Shown one piece after another: positions 8,896 through 21,598 of a stretch of DNA of 64,000 nucleotides. The notes beneath the pieces were generated by a model. The model did no database searches. It saw only the letters and a list, made by a program, of their open reading frames with translations, and had not been told where the DNA came from. How positions within the stretch are numbered: position 1 is the first letter of the stretch; each line of letters starts with the position of its first letter. The stretch is from assembly GCA_902806565.1 (NCBI GenBank), contig CADCXA010000016.1:1240001-1304000 (forward strand), written 5' to 3'. The DNA is from Hypoxylon rubiginosum. Its lineage: Eukaryota; Ascomycota; Sordariomycetes; Xylariales; Hypoxylaceae. A program made the translations under genes and the position numbers.

Positions 8896-11800
8896 CTACT
8901 GAACATTGGCAGCGTGGCCCATACCCCAGTTGACCCAATCGGTAAAGAAGAACCCCTGTATCTTGGCCTTGCCCTTCTGGCAGTCCGCGAACGTCTGCGC
9001 GTAGACCGCGTTGACGCGGTCGATACTCTCCCTGTCGGCGACCAGGCTCGAGGCCACGAGCAAGCTGGCGGCCGACGCCGCCCTGCCGAAGGCGTGGGCC
9101 ACGTCCTTTGCCGCCTGCTGGTGGATCTCCCGCATCAGGGTAAACCGAGCCTCGACGTCGAGATCGAGATCGGGATCGCCGCGCGCCTTCTTGGAGGCTT
9201 TCGAGAAGTTCTCGATGATGACTACCGCCTTGTTCGCCAGCGGCTTGGCCGTAGTGGTCCGTACAACTTCCAGCAACGGTAATAGGACGTTGAAAGCTAG
9301 CGGGTTAGCAGCCTCGTGCTTGACGTACAGCGCGATAAAGTCCATGATGCGATGCTTGAAGATGACGACGGACTCCTTGGCGTCCTTTTTGTCTTTCTTC
9401 TTGGTGCCGACGGTCTTCGCCCTCTGTTTAAAGACCTCGATGAGTTTCTCATCCAAAGCCATCATCTCCGAGTCTGTCATGTCTGAATCATTATCTGACG
9501 AATCGGCATCTTTGTCCTTGTCTAATCGGTGACTCCGTAAGACCTTGGCGAGGGCGTCGTCGAGGTTCGCAAGCTCCTGAGCATCTGCTTCTTTCTTCTC
9601 CTCGTCCTCGTCCTCTTCGTCTTCGTCGTCGTCATCCTCCTCCTCTCCATCAGCTGCATCCGCTCCATTTAGAGTAACGAATTCTACATCCGAGCCTATT
9701 TCCGAGATTTCGTCTTCGTCCATATCTTCCACATCTTCCACATCTTCCACATCTTCTCCCGAACCCGAATCTTCAGCATCGTGCATGTCCACATCCTCCT
9801 CCTCCTCAATGTTCTCGAATAGAGCCTGGTACCCCTTCTCGTTTTCTTCTGTGAAAAGGGGTTCTGTCAGGAGCTCGAGGGCTTCGGGAGACACCTGTGA
9901 AGTGAACGCTTCGAAAACCTGTTCACTAATTTGCCTCATCATAGGCGATTGCCGAGAAACTAACACCAGTAATATCTCCACCAACAGCTCCGAGCTACCA
10001 CCCTCCTTGTTTTTCATCTTCTCAGAGCATCGCTCTAGATCCTGGAGGATACTGATAGCATCGGGCGCCCCATCATACAGCTGCAATATGGTGATAGCAT
10101 ACAGCAGAGCAAGACCTGCTGATGCCCCGGCGTGTTTACCATCTGACTTCTTGCTGGCTTTGAGTAATTTTCGCATTGCTTTTAATGCGCTGCGTTGCTC
10201 GGCCTTGATCTCGTCACTCATAGTCACTGCTGTGGGCTCCACCGAAAGTACCACATTACATAGATACTCGGCATCATCTCGGCGTCTCATGACTTTTCCG
10301 ATCGTAGATGCGAGTAGCCTACTGAAGACCTCTCTCGACTTCTCTGAAAGGTCCGGCTTGAATTGTGGCTGTACCGAATATGCGCATGCCGCTAGTTCTT
10401 TGATACCAATCTCTGCGACGTTCGTAGCCTCTTTAACATCACTCGAGTCCTCCTGTGGCGGTTTCGCTTGAGTTGCTAACTTAGACATATAGCTAGCGTA
10501 GACTTGTCTGAGTCTCTCGGCTTCATTAACGATATTGCTACTAGACGGTTAGTAAGGTAACTTATATCTAGTAAGAATCTGGAATATCTTACTCGTTTAT
10601 AACGACAGCAGGATCTCGAAGAAGCTTGAGTACACTTTTCACATTAGTCGGCGTTGTCCATTGAAGCAAGTTTTCGACAGTCTTGGTGTTCGTTCGCTGG
10701 TCGAAGTCATAGGCCCCATGCTTTCCAAGGAGCTCCTTTAAAACGGGCAACAAAAGCTCTGGTGACGTCTGCACGGCTTTCTCTATCGATTGGAGACTTT
10801 TCAGCGCAGCACGGTGAAGATACCGATCTTCCTTCGCAGCCTGGTTTATGAGGCACTTCATCAAGTTTCGGGTGAACAACCCCTTTACTAATTTGTCATT
10901 CTCCGTCGTCGTAAATCCTTGAAGGAACTTTTGGAATATCATAAAGCCCCGGAACTTCTGCGCGTCAGAAGCAGTCTTGGAGAAGAGACCATCTAGACAA
11001 CAGATTAGAATATTGAAGCTTCTACCATATAGGCTGTACTCACCATCAATGACAGTAGACCAGAAGGATTTCAGTTGATCTCTGCTCTGTTTTCCGCCCG
11101 TAGCGAATGTTGCCAGGATAAGATCCCAGACAAAGTGCAACTGGGCATTCCAGCCGCCTTGTTTTGCTTTTGCGGTCCCCGGATCCTCTCCGCTATCTTG
11201 CGTCACATTGTCCTTCAGCACTCGAGCTACTTCGGACAAGACCCCGGGGTTCATCGGATCGTGCCATGGCTTTGCGGGTGTTTTCAGGTTAGGGTAGCAG
11301 CTTCGCGCCCTCATCCAGATGCCAATGCCCTCTGCGGTATTGCCGAGTCCGATCTCAGACAGGTTCTGGAGCGTCTCCTCTGCTTCGCCTTGCCCCATTT
11401 GGGGTAGTGACTCTACAATAACCCATCCGCAGTGCGATCGCATCCAGACCTTCTTGTCGGCCATCTTTAACAGTAAGTCCAATACTTTCAGCCATCGCGA
11501 TTCTCCGTCGAAGAGAATCTTGGACCCAACAAAGCATTGTAGCCCGAATAGCTGGCCAAAATAACAATCCCTTTCTTCCTGCCCGGGAAGGTGACCACTC
11601 GGCGTCGTTTTCTCGACTAGGATATTCAAGACATCGTCGAATGTCAAGCCGGGGTACTTCGACTCGGAAAGGTTCTGCGACCCGAATAGCTGGCTCAGCA
11701 GTTCAGTTATCACCAGGCTGAAACCTAGACGTGACGCGTTCCGCGAGCTCGCAAGACCGCGGAATAGGCGATTGTCGAGGTGCCTTCGCAGCACAGCTTC

Positions 11801-12064
11801 GGAAGAGGCTAATAGCCCTGTAATAATGGCCCCGGCAGCAGCAATTCGTTCATCACCATCAGCACTCCCGAGCAGTTCGTATACGCTTGCTTCTCGTCTC
11901 CGAACTTCGTTCGTCAGGGTCTCGGCGAAGGGGGACTTGTCGAGGTCAAGATTCGTCGCTTCAGTGTCGGTTACCGGTTGATGGTCTGTTTTGGCACGTT
12001 TTTGAGTAGGCTGGCTGCCGTTCGGCATCGCCTTGTTGGCTCCACGCTTCCGTTTGCTTCCCAT
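8896..12064 (-). CDS. POL5: Pol5/Mybbp1a-family nucleolar protein
   Basis: Three exons in transcription order: 12064-11044, 10992-10593 and 10540-8896, giving 1021 residues, close to yeast Pol5. Intron 1 is 51 bp (GTGAGT..TCTAG); intron 2 is 52 bp (GTAAGA..TCTAG, with CTTACTAAC). The ATG at 12064 gives a basic leader (MGSKRKRGANK); codons further upstream are taken as 5' UTR. The helical repeats include FRGLASSRNASRLGFSLVI and FGQLFGLQCFV, and the C-terminal third has a long acidic stretch (about residues 720-795). Despite its name, Pol5 lacks DNA polymerase catalytic motifs; in yeast it acts in rDNA transcription and ribosome assembly in the nucleolus. Spliced and unspliced intron 1 are both in frame. 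Confidence in the family is high. Confidence 0.93.
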
Positions 12065-12494
12065 TGTAAGGAAATGGTTATCGTCTAATGGTTTCTCTCT
12101 TACGACCAGCTCATAAGCCCCAAGGGTATCCTCAGGAAGATATGCACAACTATTCGACCGAGCTTGAAAAGTACGATTCAATTAAAACTTCTGAAACTAT
12201 TCCTTCCCACATTCGACGGGAATTTTGCACGGCTCGTTACTAACAACTATAAGCCCTTGCAACTTTTTTTTTTCAGGGTTCTTTGCGACGATAATTATTC
12301 TGCCGCCTTTCCCAACCCACTAAATTCTAGAGCAGGCAGGCGGTCTAGCCAGTGCTCCACTACCTACTCTTAGCTTCACATCTCTTACCTCATGCACTGC
12401 ATAAATACATAATCACCATAGACAGATCAGTCAATTATTACTTCGTATTATTCATTATTTGCAGTCTGGACTGCTAAGAATCTAGCATCGAACC
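12065..12494. other. Short intergenic region between POL5 and the phosphatase gene
   Basis: 430 bp. It holds the POL5 promoter and the phosphatase 3' UTR, since both genes lie on the minus strand. AT-rich, no gene seen. Confidence 0.5.
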
Positions 12495-13515
12495 TCAGTC
12501 TTCATCGAAACCGAATGGATCTTCTGTCGCGTCCACAATCAGATTCCGTCTTAATTGGTCTACTTCTTCTGTTGAAATTAATCCCAAGCTGGTAACACAC
12601 TCCTCAACAGAGCCATACAAGTTCCTTATCATTTGTAAAGTGCCTAACATGGTCTCCTTTCTGGATATAAATCAGTATAAATGGTCCTCACAACTTTTGA
12701 TTTTATACTCACTGGGCTAAAACCATCCGTCTCGCGCCCTCAGGATTGCCTATAAATGCGTCGTCCTTCATGAGATTGGAAATGATAGTGTCATGCAGCG
12801 GCTTTAATCCCACGTCCGTGAGATTGTATTCAATCGCTACGCCTTCGTCTGCAACCCCGCACAATGAGAGGATCAGGGCACAGATGACGCCGGTTCTATC
12901 TTTACCAGCCGAGCAGTGGATAAGCAATGGCTCAGGTGAGGCATCAGAGGCGAGATGAGAGAGGATCTTGGCGAACGGCCTGGCCTCGTTGGACGGGGAC
13001 GAGGCGGAAGCCAAGATATTCATGTACACTTTCGCAAATCCCTACGCGAGCTTAAGTTAGCCATCATCTAAACGTTCAGACCACTAATTTGAAGAATGAA
13101 GATATTAATTCAACTCGAGAGGAACCCAGCAAATTGCCAACAGACTTACCTCTGGCCCGCTTCCGAAACCTTGGTTACGGATAGCTATTGCTTCGGGGGA
13201 GTAATCTTCATCGAGGAAGACCGGAGCGAATACTTTTTCCACCCCCTCCCATTCTCTGACGGGAGGGTTATGTCCAGAGGCGTTAAGAAACTCATGTGGT
13301 GAACGGAGGTCGTAGACTTGCTTAATACCAAGTTGCTGGATTCTCGAGACGGCGTCATCGTCAGCCTTCGAAGGCTCGCTAGAACGGAATACAATCCCTT
13401 GCCGCACCATTTTACCAGGCAGGGAAGCTATCGGATACCCGCCAATGTCGCGGAAATTCAGCACCCCGGGGATGCTGACGAAGGGTCCGGCATGAGGAAG
13501 CCCGGTGGTGGCCAT
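12495..13515 (-). CDS. Y_phosphatase3-type protein tyrosine/serine phosphatase
   Basis: Three exons in transcription order: 13515-13150, 13041-12713 and 12660-12495, encoding 286 residues. Introns are GTAAGT..CGTAG (108 bp) and GTGAGT..TCCAG (52 bp). The N-terminus has the family hallmark NFRDIGGYPI, followed by VFRSSEPSKADDDAVSRIQQLGI and VYDLRS. The active-site loop is HCSAGKDRTG with nucleophile Cys165 and Arg171 (CX5R). This is the compact Y_phosphatase3 family found in fungi and bacteria (LipA/MptpB-like), with reported activity on phosphotyrosine and, in relatives, phosphoinositides. The short C-terminal exon is acidic. No signal peptide, so cytosolic. Confidence 0.9.
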
Positions 13516-15440
13516 TTTGTTATAGTCCTTGATTTTAAAGATCAGTCCCGATGAAGTAAAAATGTGAGAAAATAATCATATCGGCCGTCGCCAGTGAAGA
13601 GCATCCCCTCTTAATAATAACCATTGCATGACATCCAGGAGGTTCATATCAAGGATTTGCTAACAAAGGCTGCACGTACAAAGGGCATGGTGATGAACAA
13701 GTCTGCTTAGAAGGTAAGTAGGCACTGCTGAAAGGCGTCTCTGACTAATCGCTAGACACACTCGGTCTTACAATGATTTATGTGTGCGACGTTTCACAAG
13801 TAGTCATCAAACGACATAAAGATTTCTCAATTATATGGAGTGAGTCCTTGACTGTGAAGAAGAGATTCATTATTATATCGTGGAGCTTCCAACCTTTGAG
13901 ATTCGGTGGTTGTTGCAAATCTCGTAAGATGCAGACGCGAAATGCGGGGAATGAATAATGTACCTCAAGTCCTACCTACATGTACACCTTCAACCATAAT
14001 AACGTACCTACTCATTAATATCAGATCATATATAGTTATCATACAGCTTGAAGTCTTGAGTGCCAGCGCACATAAGTCCTTGGTGACTACCTACATATGA
14101 AGGTACCTATCAAATCTCCCCCCTTTTAAGGAGTGCATAGGTACCTGGGTAGTGTTATCCATACATACTAGGTATGTACATGTTCAGAGCAAGTGCACAT
14201 ATTGCGCTTGTTTTCTCGATATACGGAGACTAAGAAACCTGTATGAATGCCTGACTTGGTCCTTATTAATGGAGGGCTGGGCACGTTAGCCCGGATAGGA
14301 GCGGAGACAAGAGCACAAACAGCCTCTTGTATGTTAGGTAGACTTTTCAAAAACTCCCGTGCCACGGTACATAATATATTGATAAAAACCGTAGCTTTCC
14401 AGTTGTAAGTCATCGTTCCCAATTGAACTTGTACCTATCCAGCTGAGAATGGCTATAAGGGTACGTCTACTACATAAGTGGATGTTCGAAAAGCGGAAGA
14501 CAAAGATTCTAAGAGAAAAGATTATAGTGGGAGGCCTTGGTATGATTGTAGGGAAAATGGCGGTATGGAAGCTGATTGCACATACTTGCCCAGTGCATTG
14601 TTTGTGTCGTCTGAGTGTGTCGACCAAACGGACCAAGCGGGCTGTCGACCAAGCGGGAGCTAGTCAAACATGTAGTACTAGTGTAATCATATAGCCTACC
14701 TGGGTGCGGTCACTTAGAAAACCTTTGGAGTGCCGAAAATACTATGTTTCTAAGGAATCTACATAACAAACATCCTTACGTGACTGTAAATCTCCATTAT
14801 CCACATTTGTCGATGTGTCTAACGGCCTTAGAAAGACTATTCGATCTACTCTAAGCGAAACGCTCCAAATAGAAGGCATAATCAGTTACACGTATCTTTC
14901 TACTTGCCTAGATCACGACACCATTGGCTAAGGAATTGAAGATGCTTCATATATTTTTATCTGAAAGACTAGAAAGGCTGGTCTCTTTAAACCACAGCAA
15001 AATAAATAAAACCCGAGACGAAATTGCAATTAGTACTAATTAAGTAGAAGTAACGCTTGTACGTAAATTTGTGTTTCTGGTAAAAATGTTACGATGTGTA
15101 GAGTACCTAGTTATGGATAGAGTCTTCTCAACTCGTTGCCGTCGCTTGAGGTTCCACCTTTAATGAGTTCCACTTATCTAGCACGACTTACCTGATTGGC
15201 GGATAAGCAGCTCTAGATATAGGTCCGCGATCGCGGTACGGTGAACCTGTTGCTCCTAGGAAGTTACTTTCCTAAAGTAGGTGCTATGTGAGTAAACTGA
15301 GTATGCATTCAATAGGCCGAGTTGTACGGAGTTGAAGACTGAATTTACTGAGGATTGTCTGTTACGACTTGAACTCGCAAAGGCCTAAGTTAGACGAATC
15401 ATACATTTGGTGGAGAAAAGGGACAAAACTCAACCAGCTT
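13516..15440. other. Gene-poor AT-rich region, first part
   Basis: No ORF with recognisable protein signal. It contains many GTACCTA/TAGGTAC words and an imperfect hairpin: AGGTACCTAT at 14101-14110 and its reverse complement at 14137-14146. The first few hundred bases should hold the phosphatase promoter. Confidence 0.5.
14101..14146. repeat. 10-bp inverted repeat built from GGTACC words
   Basis: AGGTACCTAT (14101-14110) and ATAGGTACCT (14137-14146) are exact reverse complements separated by 26 bp containing CCCCCCTTTT. One of many members of the TACCTAGGTA-like word family in this window. Confidence 0.75.
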
Positions 15441-15866
15441 CTTTGAGGTGAAACTATTCGGCCGTCAGACAGGTAGGTACCTCAGTCGTAGGACACAGAC
15501 AGCTGTAAAAATCTCCGGTCTAGCAGTAGCAGCAGTCCTAGGTGGTGTACTAGGAGAAATTATCTCAATCATGAGGGGCTTGGATCGAGAAGAACCCCGC
15601 AGACAAGCATCTGTGCCACCTACACGACGAACGCTAGCTGACTAGCAGAATTAGCATGTGGTAGAGTGGACCGAAAGCTTACCCCATCTGCCCGTCTGCC
15701 CATGTGGCCGAAGACATATCCGATTAGGAAATCCGTTAGCATTGAGGCTCCCAAAGACGTTGCTGATCTGAATGAGAGCACTGGGATAGTTTCTCCATTA
15801 ACGGTGTTCTCCCATCTGCTACCGTACCCTATACTAGCTGCGTGACCCGTCCTTCGGCCGGGGAAA

Positions 15867-15883
15867 GGGGGGGGGGGGGGGGG
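15867..15883. repeat. 17-base poly-G run
   Basis: Seventeen consecutive G, isolated in AT-rich DNA. A second such run, G18, lies at 28131-28148. True length is hard to sequence reliably. Confidence 0.85.
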
Positions 15884-16763
15884 TTCCTGTCGCCAGCTTC
15901 CTTTACGCCACAAAAGTCGGGCTCTGATTAGCTAGCCACACCTCAGCGCACGTCCGATGAATTCTTCGTAGAATTAATTAATCATTTCCATTACCTCTTA
16001 AAAAGAGTAATAATTTATATGGTTTGATAGAGCTCGTTTTGCGTGACCTTTCTATTCCATTTGCATTATTCCCAGGCCTGGAGCGATGGAATCGCAAAGG
16101 AAAAGGTCGAAAAGTGCGGGGCGTATCTAAGTATCTGATTGGCCGGTGAAATTGTGGCAGTACTAATGAAATAAAGAGAAGTTGATACCTCTCGCAGGCT
16201 GGATGGTATCAATGCCGAGTACGTCCGAACTAAACCGGCGCCGCGGAGATGGGTGCTGCTGTCACGTTCGGATAATATTCGAAAACAGTGCATGAAGATC
16301 CTACGACGCCGACGACTGCGGCTTATGTGGACGGAAGCTGAAAAAGGTCCCTTGAACAGGATTTTCCGATCATCTACGATCCATTCGCAGGGAGTCGTTT
16401 CAGCAGTTGGTGGTTTTGGTGGTAGTCAGCAAAGTTGCGATCAGGTGAGTTGGGCTGGCTGTGCGAATTGAGGTTCCCCTCGGGTCCTTGGGTCCGTAGA
16501 GACGGACCAATCGGCGACCCTTGATCTGGCCACTGCTGGTTCAGGAGAACGCAATGGTCGATCAGCAAGGATTTCGAAAATGCGACTCTGGAGATCCAAG
16601 CTTTCCCCAAGGGCCTCCCCCCCTGTAGATTTACTGCTCTAGAGCCCTTTGTAGCTTAGCCGCCTCTCGTGATATCGTGACGGGACAAGGGCAAATGTTT
16701 ACAGTGACACGCGCTTTGGCGCGGGTTTGGTTGTTTACTTTTGTACCATTTAAACAACCCCTC

Positions 16764-16783
16764 TTTCTTCTTCTTCTTCTTCC
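16764..16783. repeat. (TTC)n microsatellite
   Basis: Six or so tandem TTC triplets in a pyrimidine-rich stretch between two unassigned regions. Confidence 0.75.
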
Positions 16784-18354
16784 CAACTCCGCATCTCGGC
16801 GGCTTACCTGCGGATACCCCTTGCTGGATATCAAACGATGCCGTGCAATCTGAATCACATACAATTATTTGATCACAGTCGTATTGAACCTCAAAAGGGT
16901 CAATTAGATGGAGAACAGAATCATGTCTTGATTCCTTTTGAAATAGCCGCTTTACTCGTTTGACTTCAGAAATCGTTAGTGGCTTGAGATGTCCAAGGGA
17001 TTGCCTAGCCCGGAAGTCAGATTTCTTTTTCGACAGCTGAAAGTAGGCGCCCCTACTACTATGTAAGCTCGGCGATGATAAGCGCGAAGTTTAACAAAAC
17101 CGTCTTGACAATCTCATTGGATCGTGAGACGGCTCCCTTTTCGGCCGCGTGTGGCTCGCCTTACCATGCAGGTCATCCGAAGGCGGTCTACGATAGGACC
17201 TTGATTAGGATCAAAATGTAAACAATCAACAGTAATCGACATCTTCAAGCTTCCGGGTCGGGTTGAAGCCAAAGGTCGCCTTTTGAACGTATGTATGCAT
17301 GTAGCATGTTTGCTTGCTTGCACATGTCTCCGAGCGGGTTCCCTGAATGAAGGCGCCGGCGTGTGACCATTTGAGAGACTATGACGATAAGTCTGTCGCG
17401 TGTAGGCAAGGACGCCGCCAAATGGAAGATCCCATCTATATATTATGCAGCAACTTGGAAATGACGTCGAGATCGGAGGTCTTGATGTGCGATCGAAAGA
17501 TGGTCCACTTACTATTGATTTTTATCTTTCTTATTTCTTGCCCAAGCACCGCCAAAGGGAGCTGTTGGACAAATTCGGATTGTCCTTGGTTTTAGGGGGG
17601 GCTTTTATTAGCTTAGAACTCGCCGATGCTTTTGTCTGACTACAGTCCAACTACATAGTACCGACATGAGCTATGGGATTTCTCGGTGCTATATGGATAT
17701 TTGGATTTAACATAGCATTTGTGACGAGGAAATTCGATGTGACAAAACGGATTGCTGTAAGTCCAGGTTTTAAATAGATATTCCCCTGAGTAGCTCACGC
17801 GAAAGGGATTTTTCTCTTCTCCCTCGGTTGAAGACCAGAATGCTTTAAACAAAGGTCTAGGTCTAGAGCTACCTTGTCCAACAATTCCTCCACCTCGCTG
17901 TACAGTACGGTTTCTGTTGTCTGCGGGCACAGGCAAGCGTCGGTGAGGTTGAAATTTTTTGAAATTGACAGATGGGGCTCGCGCTTACTGGACCCCAATC
18001 ACGGTAGGACACGCCACAGCTGACTCCGGTATTGATAATGAGTGTCATTTAGATGCCGAAGAAATGGTGCACTGTAGCAGTTGTAGCTACTTAGGTAGCC
18101 GCCCGATGGTCAAAACTCCATAAAATGAAAAGATTCGAGGGCCGAGAAGCGAAGAATGCCGAAGAGCTAATACCGCTAATACCTATACCTAGCACCTAAA
18201 TAGGTATTTAACAGTGCGGTTCGGCAAGCGATTCCTGCAATTTCTCGTTCAACAGGTCCCGTCCCAACACTGTAGTAATAGACGATGCTTATCCATGTTC
18301 ATAGCTTGCTAGGGTGAGGCTTATTACGGCACCGTAGCAACGGGCAATAAAGCA

Positions 18355-18389
18355 AAGAAGAAGAAGAAGAAGAAGAAGAAAAAAAAAAG
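18355..18389. repeat. (AAG)n microsatellite followed by poly-A
   Basis: Nine or so tandem AAG triplets running into A10, in gene-poor DNA. Confidence 0.85.
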
Positions 18390-19044
18390 ACCCCACGAAA
18401 TCCTACAAACCCACTGTGTCAAGACTTACTAGGTGCATCAGGAATTTCAACGTAACCCCATCCGAGGTACGAGCGCGATATATAATTTATTCGAGGCAAA
18501 TACCCGTCGGCCGTCAAATCATGCGTCGGGTTGTTTCGATGCCATAATTCCTCAAACGAACCTCGGGACCTATGAGATCTGGGGAAGCATATTACGTTCG
18601 TTAATGGTGGGTTGTTTCGCGGTTCGAGAACTATGGATGCTTGTGTCCGATTGGCGTCAAGTTCGCACTACGAGGTCTGTGAGGTTTGGAGAATCAGCCC
18701 TGTCCCTACGAAGGGTTCGTCTGGGTAGTAACGCTATTTGATCGTACGGTCTTGGTCTTATTAGTTATTCTTGACTGTCTTGTTGAAAGTCCCAAGTCCC
18801 AACTTGCCCTGGTACCTGTCTAGCAAAATTTGCAAAAGAACTGAAACCTCGAGGATAATAAGACACGAATACACGTGGATATGGGTCAAGTAATCTGGTC
18901 CAAGTCAGCTCATTCCCCTTGCTATGACTTGTTCCGTCAGTTCGTGTAAACGTGTAACCATCATGTCCCATTGCAACGAGCAAAGCTCAGCTAGAATCGT
19001 AGCTAGGACGTGACAAGCAACGAATTCGCACCAAGAAATTCGAA

Positions 19045-19062
19045 GTAACTACATGTAGTTAC
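19045..19062. repeat. 18-bp perfect palindrome centred on ACATGT
   Basis: GTAACTACATGTAGTTAC reads identically on both strands. It is followed directly by a CCAGGTAGGTAC word. Confidence 0.85.
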
Positions 19063-19502
19063 ATACCAGGTAGGTACTAAGTAGCTGGGCTATGTTGGTT
19101 GGGACGTATTGGGACGTATCTGGGTAGGGAGTAGTTTACGATATTCTACAGAAGGCTGACCATTGACCAGTGACCATGCCATCCATGCCTTTCTTATCCT
19201 GGGAGACTTTCGAAACTTCCGTCCGAATAGCTCGTCTCAGCCTCCAAATACCTTGCAACTGTTCAAGGGCTAATAGCCAAACATTGAGAATGGGATTAGT
19301 GGGGCCTTCACGACCGAAGCACTTGACACTGGCCAGGGCATTTCCTAAAACGGATGACGAACATGTTGCTCGGCGTTTTTGAAGCTCTGTTATGCGATAT
19401 GTCTGCAAGATGGTCCTCGATGCAGGTTTTAGAGCAAGATTTCAAGTCTTATACTTCGTAGCAGGGAGGAAATGCATGAAATACATGATACCTATCTAGG
19501 TA

Positions 19503-19522
19503 GCTACCTACATGTAGGTAGC
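19503..19522. repeat. 20-bp perfect palindrome built from TACCTA/TAGGTA
   Basis: The arms GCTACCTACA and TGTAGGTAGC are exact reverse complements with no spacer. It is immediately preceded by CTATCTAGGTA, so the site is a cluster of the same word family. Confidence 0.88.
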
Positions 19523-19581
19523 ATCTAGTGCTGATTACTGTATGAAGGAAAGGGAGAGAGAGATCTGGAGGCTGACTCTCC

Positions 19582-19610
19582 TGGCAAGGCAAGGCAAGAC
19601 AAGGCAAGGC
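19582..19610. repeat. (GGCAA)n short tandem repeat
   Basis: About five copies of GGCAA, with one interrupted by GACAA. Confidence 0.75.
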
Positions 19611-20221
19611 TCCGAGCGTCGCGGTAATTTCACATGGGAGACAGCTAGTTATCTTGGTGAAGGTTCCAAGTATGAATAATATACCCAGGTATCCATCTAA
19701 TCACCGAGAGACTATTCGTAGTCTCAAGAAGAATGGTAATGACGGTAGTGCTAATTAACTAAGATACTTTGACTATGAGCATGGAACCTATTCTGGGGTT
19801 ACTATTCAGTTGGATGAACGTGTCTCTGATAACGGGTGATCTACTACATGGACGGAAGAACTTGTCTTGGTCAAGATCAAATCCGGTAGCTACCTCTACC
19901 TCATGTTATGTAGATATGAATATTGCAAATTAGCCGGATTAGTAGATACCAAAGGCAGGTAACTTAAAGTATCGTCGATGAATAACCTCGAGCTCGTATT
20001 GGAGAGTAACAATTCAAGTTTTTCTTGTTACGATCTACGTACGTTGCAGCAGCGGCAGCGAAGAAATATCAAAATATCAAGGCGTTGCTTGGTTATTTCA
20101 CAAGTTCAAACGCCAAACGCACCACCCAAGTTAGAAAATACAGGCTTTCACCGCCTGGGTTGGACGGTTATGATGTAACCAACAGGCCCGTTTCCCGCTA
20201 CAGGAGCTACAGGAGCTTACA

Positions 20222-20231
20222 TACCTAGGTA
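20222..20231. repeat. TACCTAGGTA palindrome, copy 1 of at least 11
   Basis: Perfect 10-bp palindrome extended to TACCTAGGTAGGTAG. Other exact copies start at 30515, 44614, 46621, 47457, 59253, 59278, 60144, 61469, 61965 and 63598. Confidence 0.9.
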
Positions 20232-20600
20232 GGTAGTACTACAAGCACAGCTCCTAGCGCATTATTAGCGCCCCGCCTGTCCCACCAATTCCACCGATTC
20301 CACCACCAATACCTCCCTGGCACTCCCTGGCACCCTGGGCGAGCCCTGGCGCCTTGGCGGCTAAAACAGCGTGAAAGGACGCTAAAAGCCTGGTAGCTAC
20401 CACTTTCAGCTTCAGGGCAACCTGGGCAACCTGGGCAACCGTTGCGCATCCACTGAATTGCCCTGGCGACGGAGAGCTAGTGGGCACCGCATAGGCTGTT
20501 CCACGCTGGGATTGGACGCGCAGGCTAGCACTGGCTGGCACTGGCTGTGTTACCACGCAACCACCGCTGTAACTGAGAACTCCACACCATCAGCTAAGTC

Positions 20601-21598
20601 GCTAAGTCTGAGCTAGAGAACAAAAAGCATCAAAACCCCTTCCGCCATTCTTTAACTCCCGTTTCTCCTCTCCCCTTCCTGCAGTCCTGTAGCCGACCTT
20701 CTCAACGTCGACGTCCTCTCCAACCACACTCAGGTGCCGCTTTCTCCGTCAAGTTTACACACGTCTTTAGGGGTAGACGTGTTCGGCATAACGAAGTGTC
20801 CCGTTGCGGTGTCATTCAGGCTATTTTGCTCTGCTCGACAGGGTTGGACTGGAATTGGCTGACTTGGTCTGCTCAAGGCGGTACTAACGAACAAGTTCCA
20901 ACGAACAATTCGACCTGCCCACGGACAATCCATCTTCGCATGTTACATAGGAAAGCGGCACGTCTCTTAGCTACGCCTACGCCTATTATCTACAGCTATA
21001 TCTGCGATTCCGTCCGACCTTCCTAACTAGGTAACTCGAGCTTCGCGGTTTCGACTAGACGAGGTACGTACGAATAGACATAGAGACTATAACATTGCAT
21101 GCATACCTGCGTACCAATGCCTGCGTCTAATGTCAATTGCGTGGATTCCACCTTACCCACGGCGTCAATTGGGCCTTGAAGTACTAAAATAATGAGGATA
21201 GAATCTTTAGCTCCTTGTAAATACATACTTAATACGGCTTTAAAGTCTTAATTCGACTAATACCAATTCTCGACTCGCTTTACGCCCCCCCGTATCTCAA
21301 CGACGAAGAACCCTACTCTCCTAAACTCGAGCAACCAGTCAGCACTGTTATACGCGGTCTACTATTAGTTGAACGGTTCAGGAACAGAAGAAGAAAAAAC
21401 AAGATTTGGAAGAATTGGTTTCTGAAAGACGGAGCATACCTTTACACTACCTTACGCATAACACGGGAGACACTCGTTAATCGTGGCTATCTATCAATCG
21501 TTTAATATACACGATCGGTCGTATGCGCAACTAGATATTGAGGAGTAGGGTTATTATCGCACATCCTCTCATCCGATCGGTTCTGTCATCTGAACACC
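20601..21598 (+). promoter_or_regulatory. Probable promoter and long leader of the Cdc25 gene
   Basis: The 1 kb upstream of the Cdc25 ATG starts with a strong pyrimidine tract (about 20635-20695), a common feature of filamentous-fungal promoters and transcription starts. Short upstream ATGs occur after it. A long upstream leader would fit a cell-cycle phosphatase, but the start site cannot be placed from sequence. Confidence 0.4.

Larger units (their letters stand above)
15441..18340. other. Gene-poor region, second part
   Basis: The open frames here are short, lack recognisable motifs and several lack an ATG. A G17 run lies at 15867-15883 and a (TTC)n run at 16764-16783. The frame 17445-17639 has reasonable amino-acid composition but I recognise no family, so I do not call it a gene. 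Confidence 0.45.
18390..20600. other. Gene-poor region with perfect palindromes
   Basis: No supported gene. It contains two long perfect palindromes (19045-19062 and 19503-19522), a (GGCAA)n repeat and a stretch of short imperfect direct repeats at 20275-20345 and 20415-20440 (CACCAATTCCACCGATTCC, GGGCAACCT repeated). Minus-strand frames over the latter are Gly/Trp/Cys-rich artefacts. Confidence 0.5.

Noticed and set aside
20225..20556. Gly/Trp/Cys-rich minus-strand frames
   Set aside because: Produced by short direct repeats (GGGCAACCT, CACCAATTCC), not by a protein.
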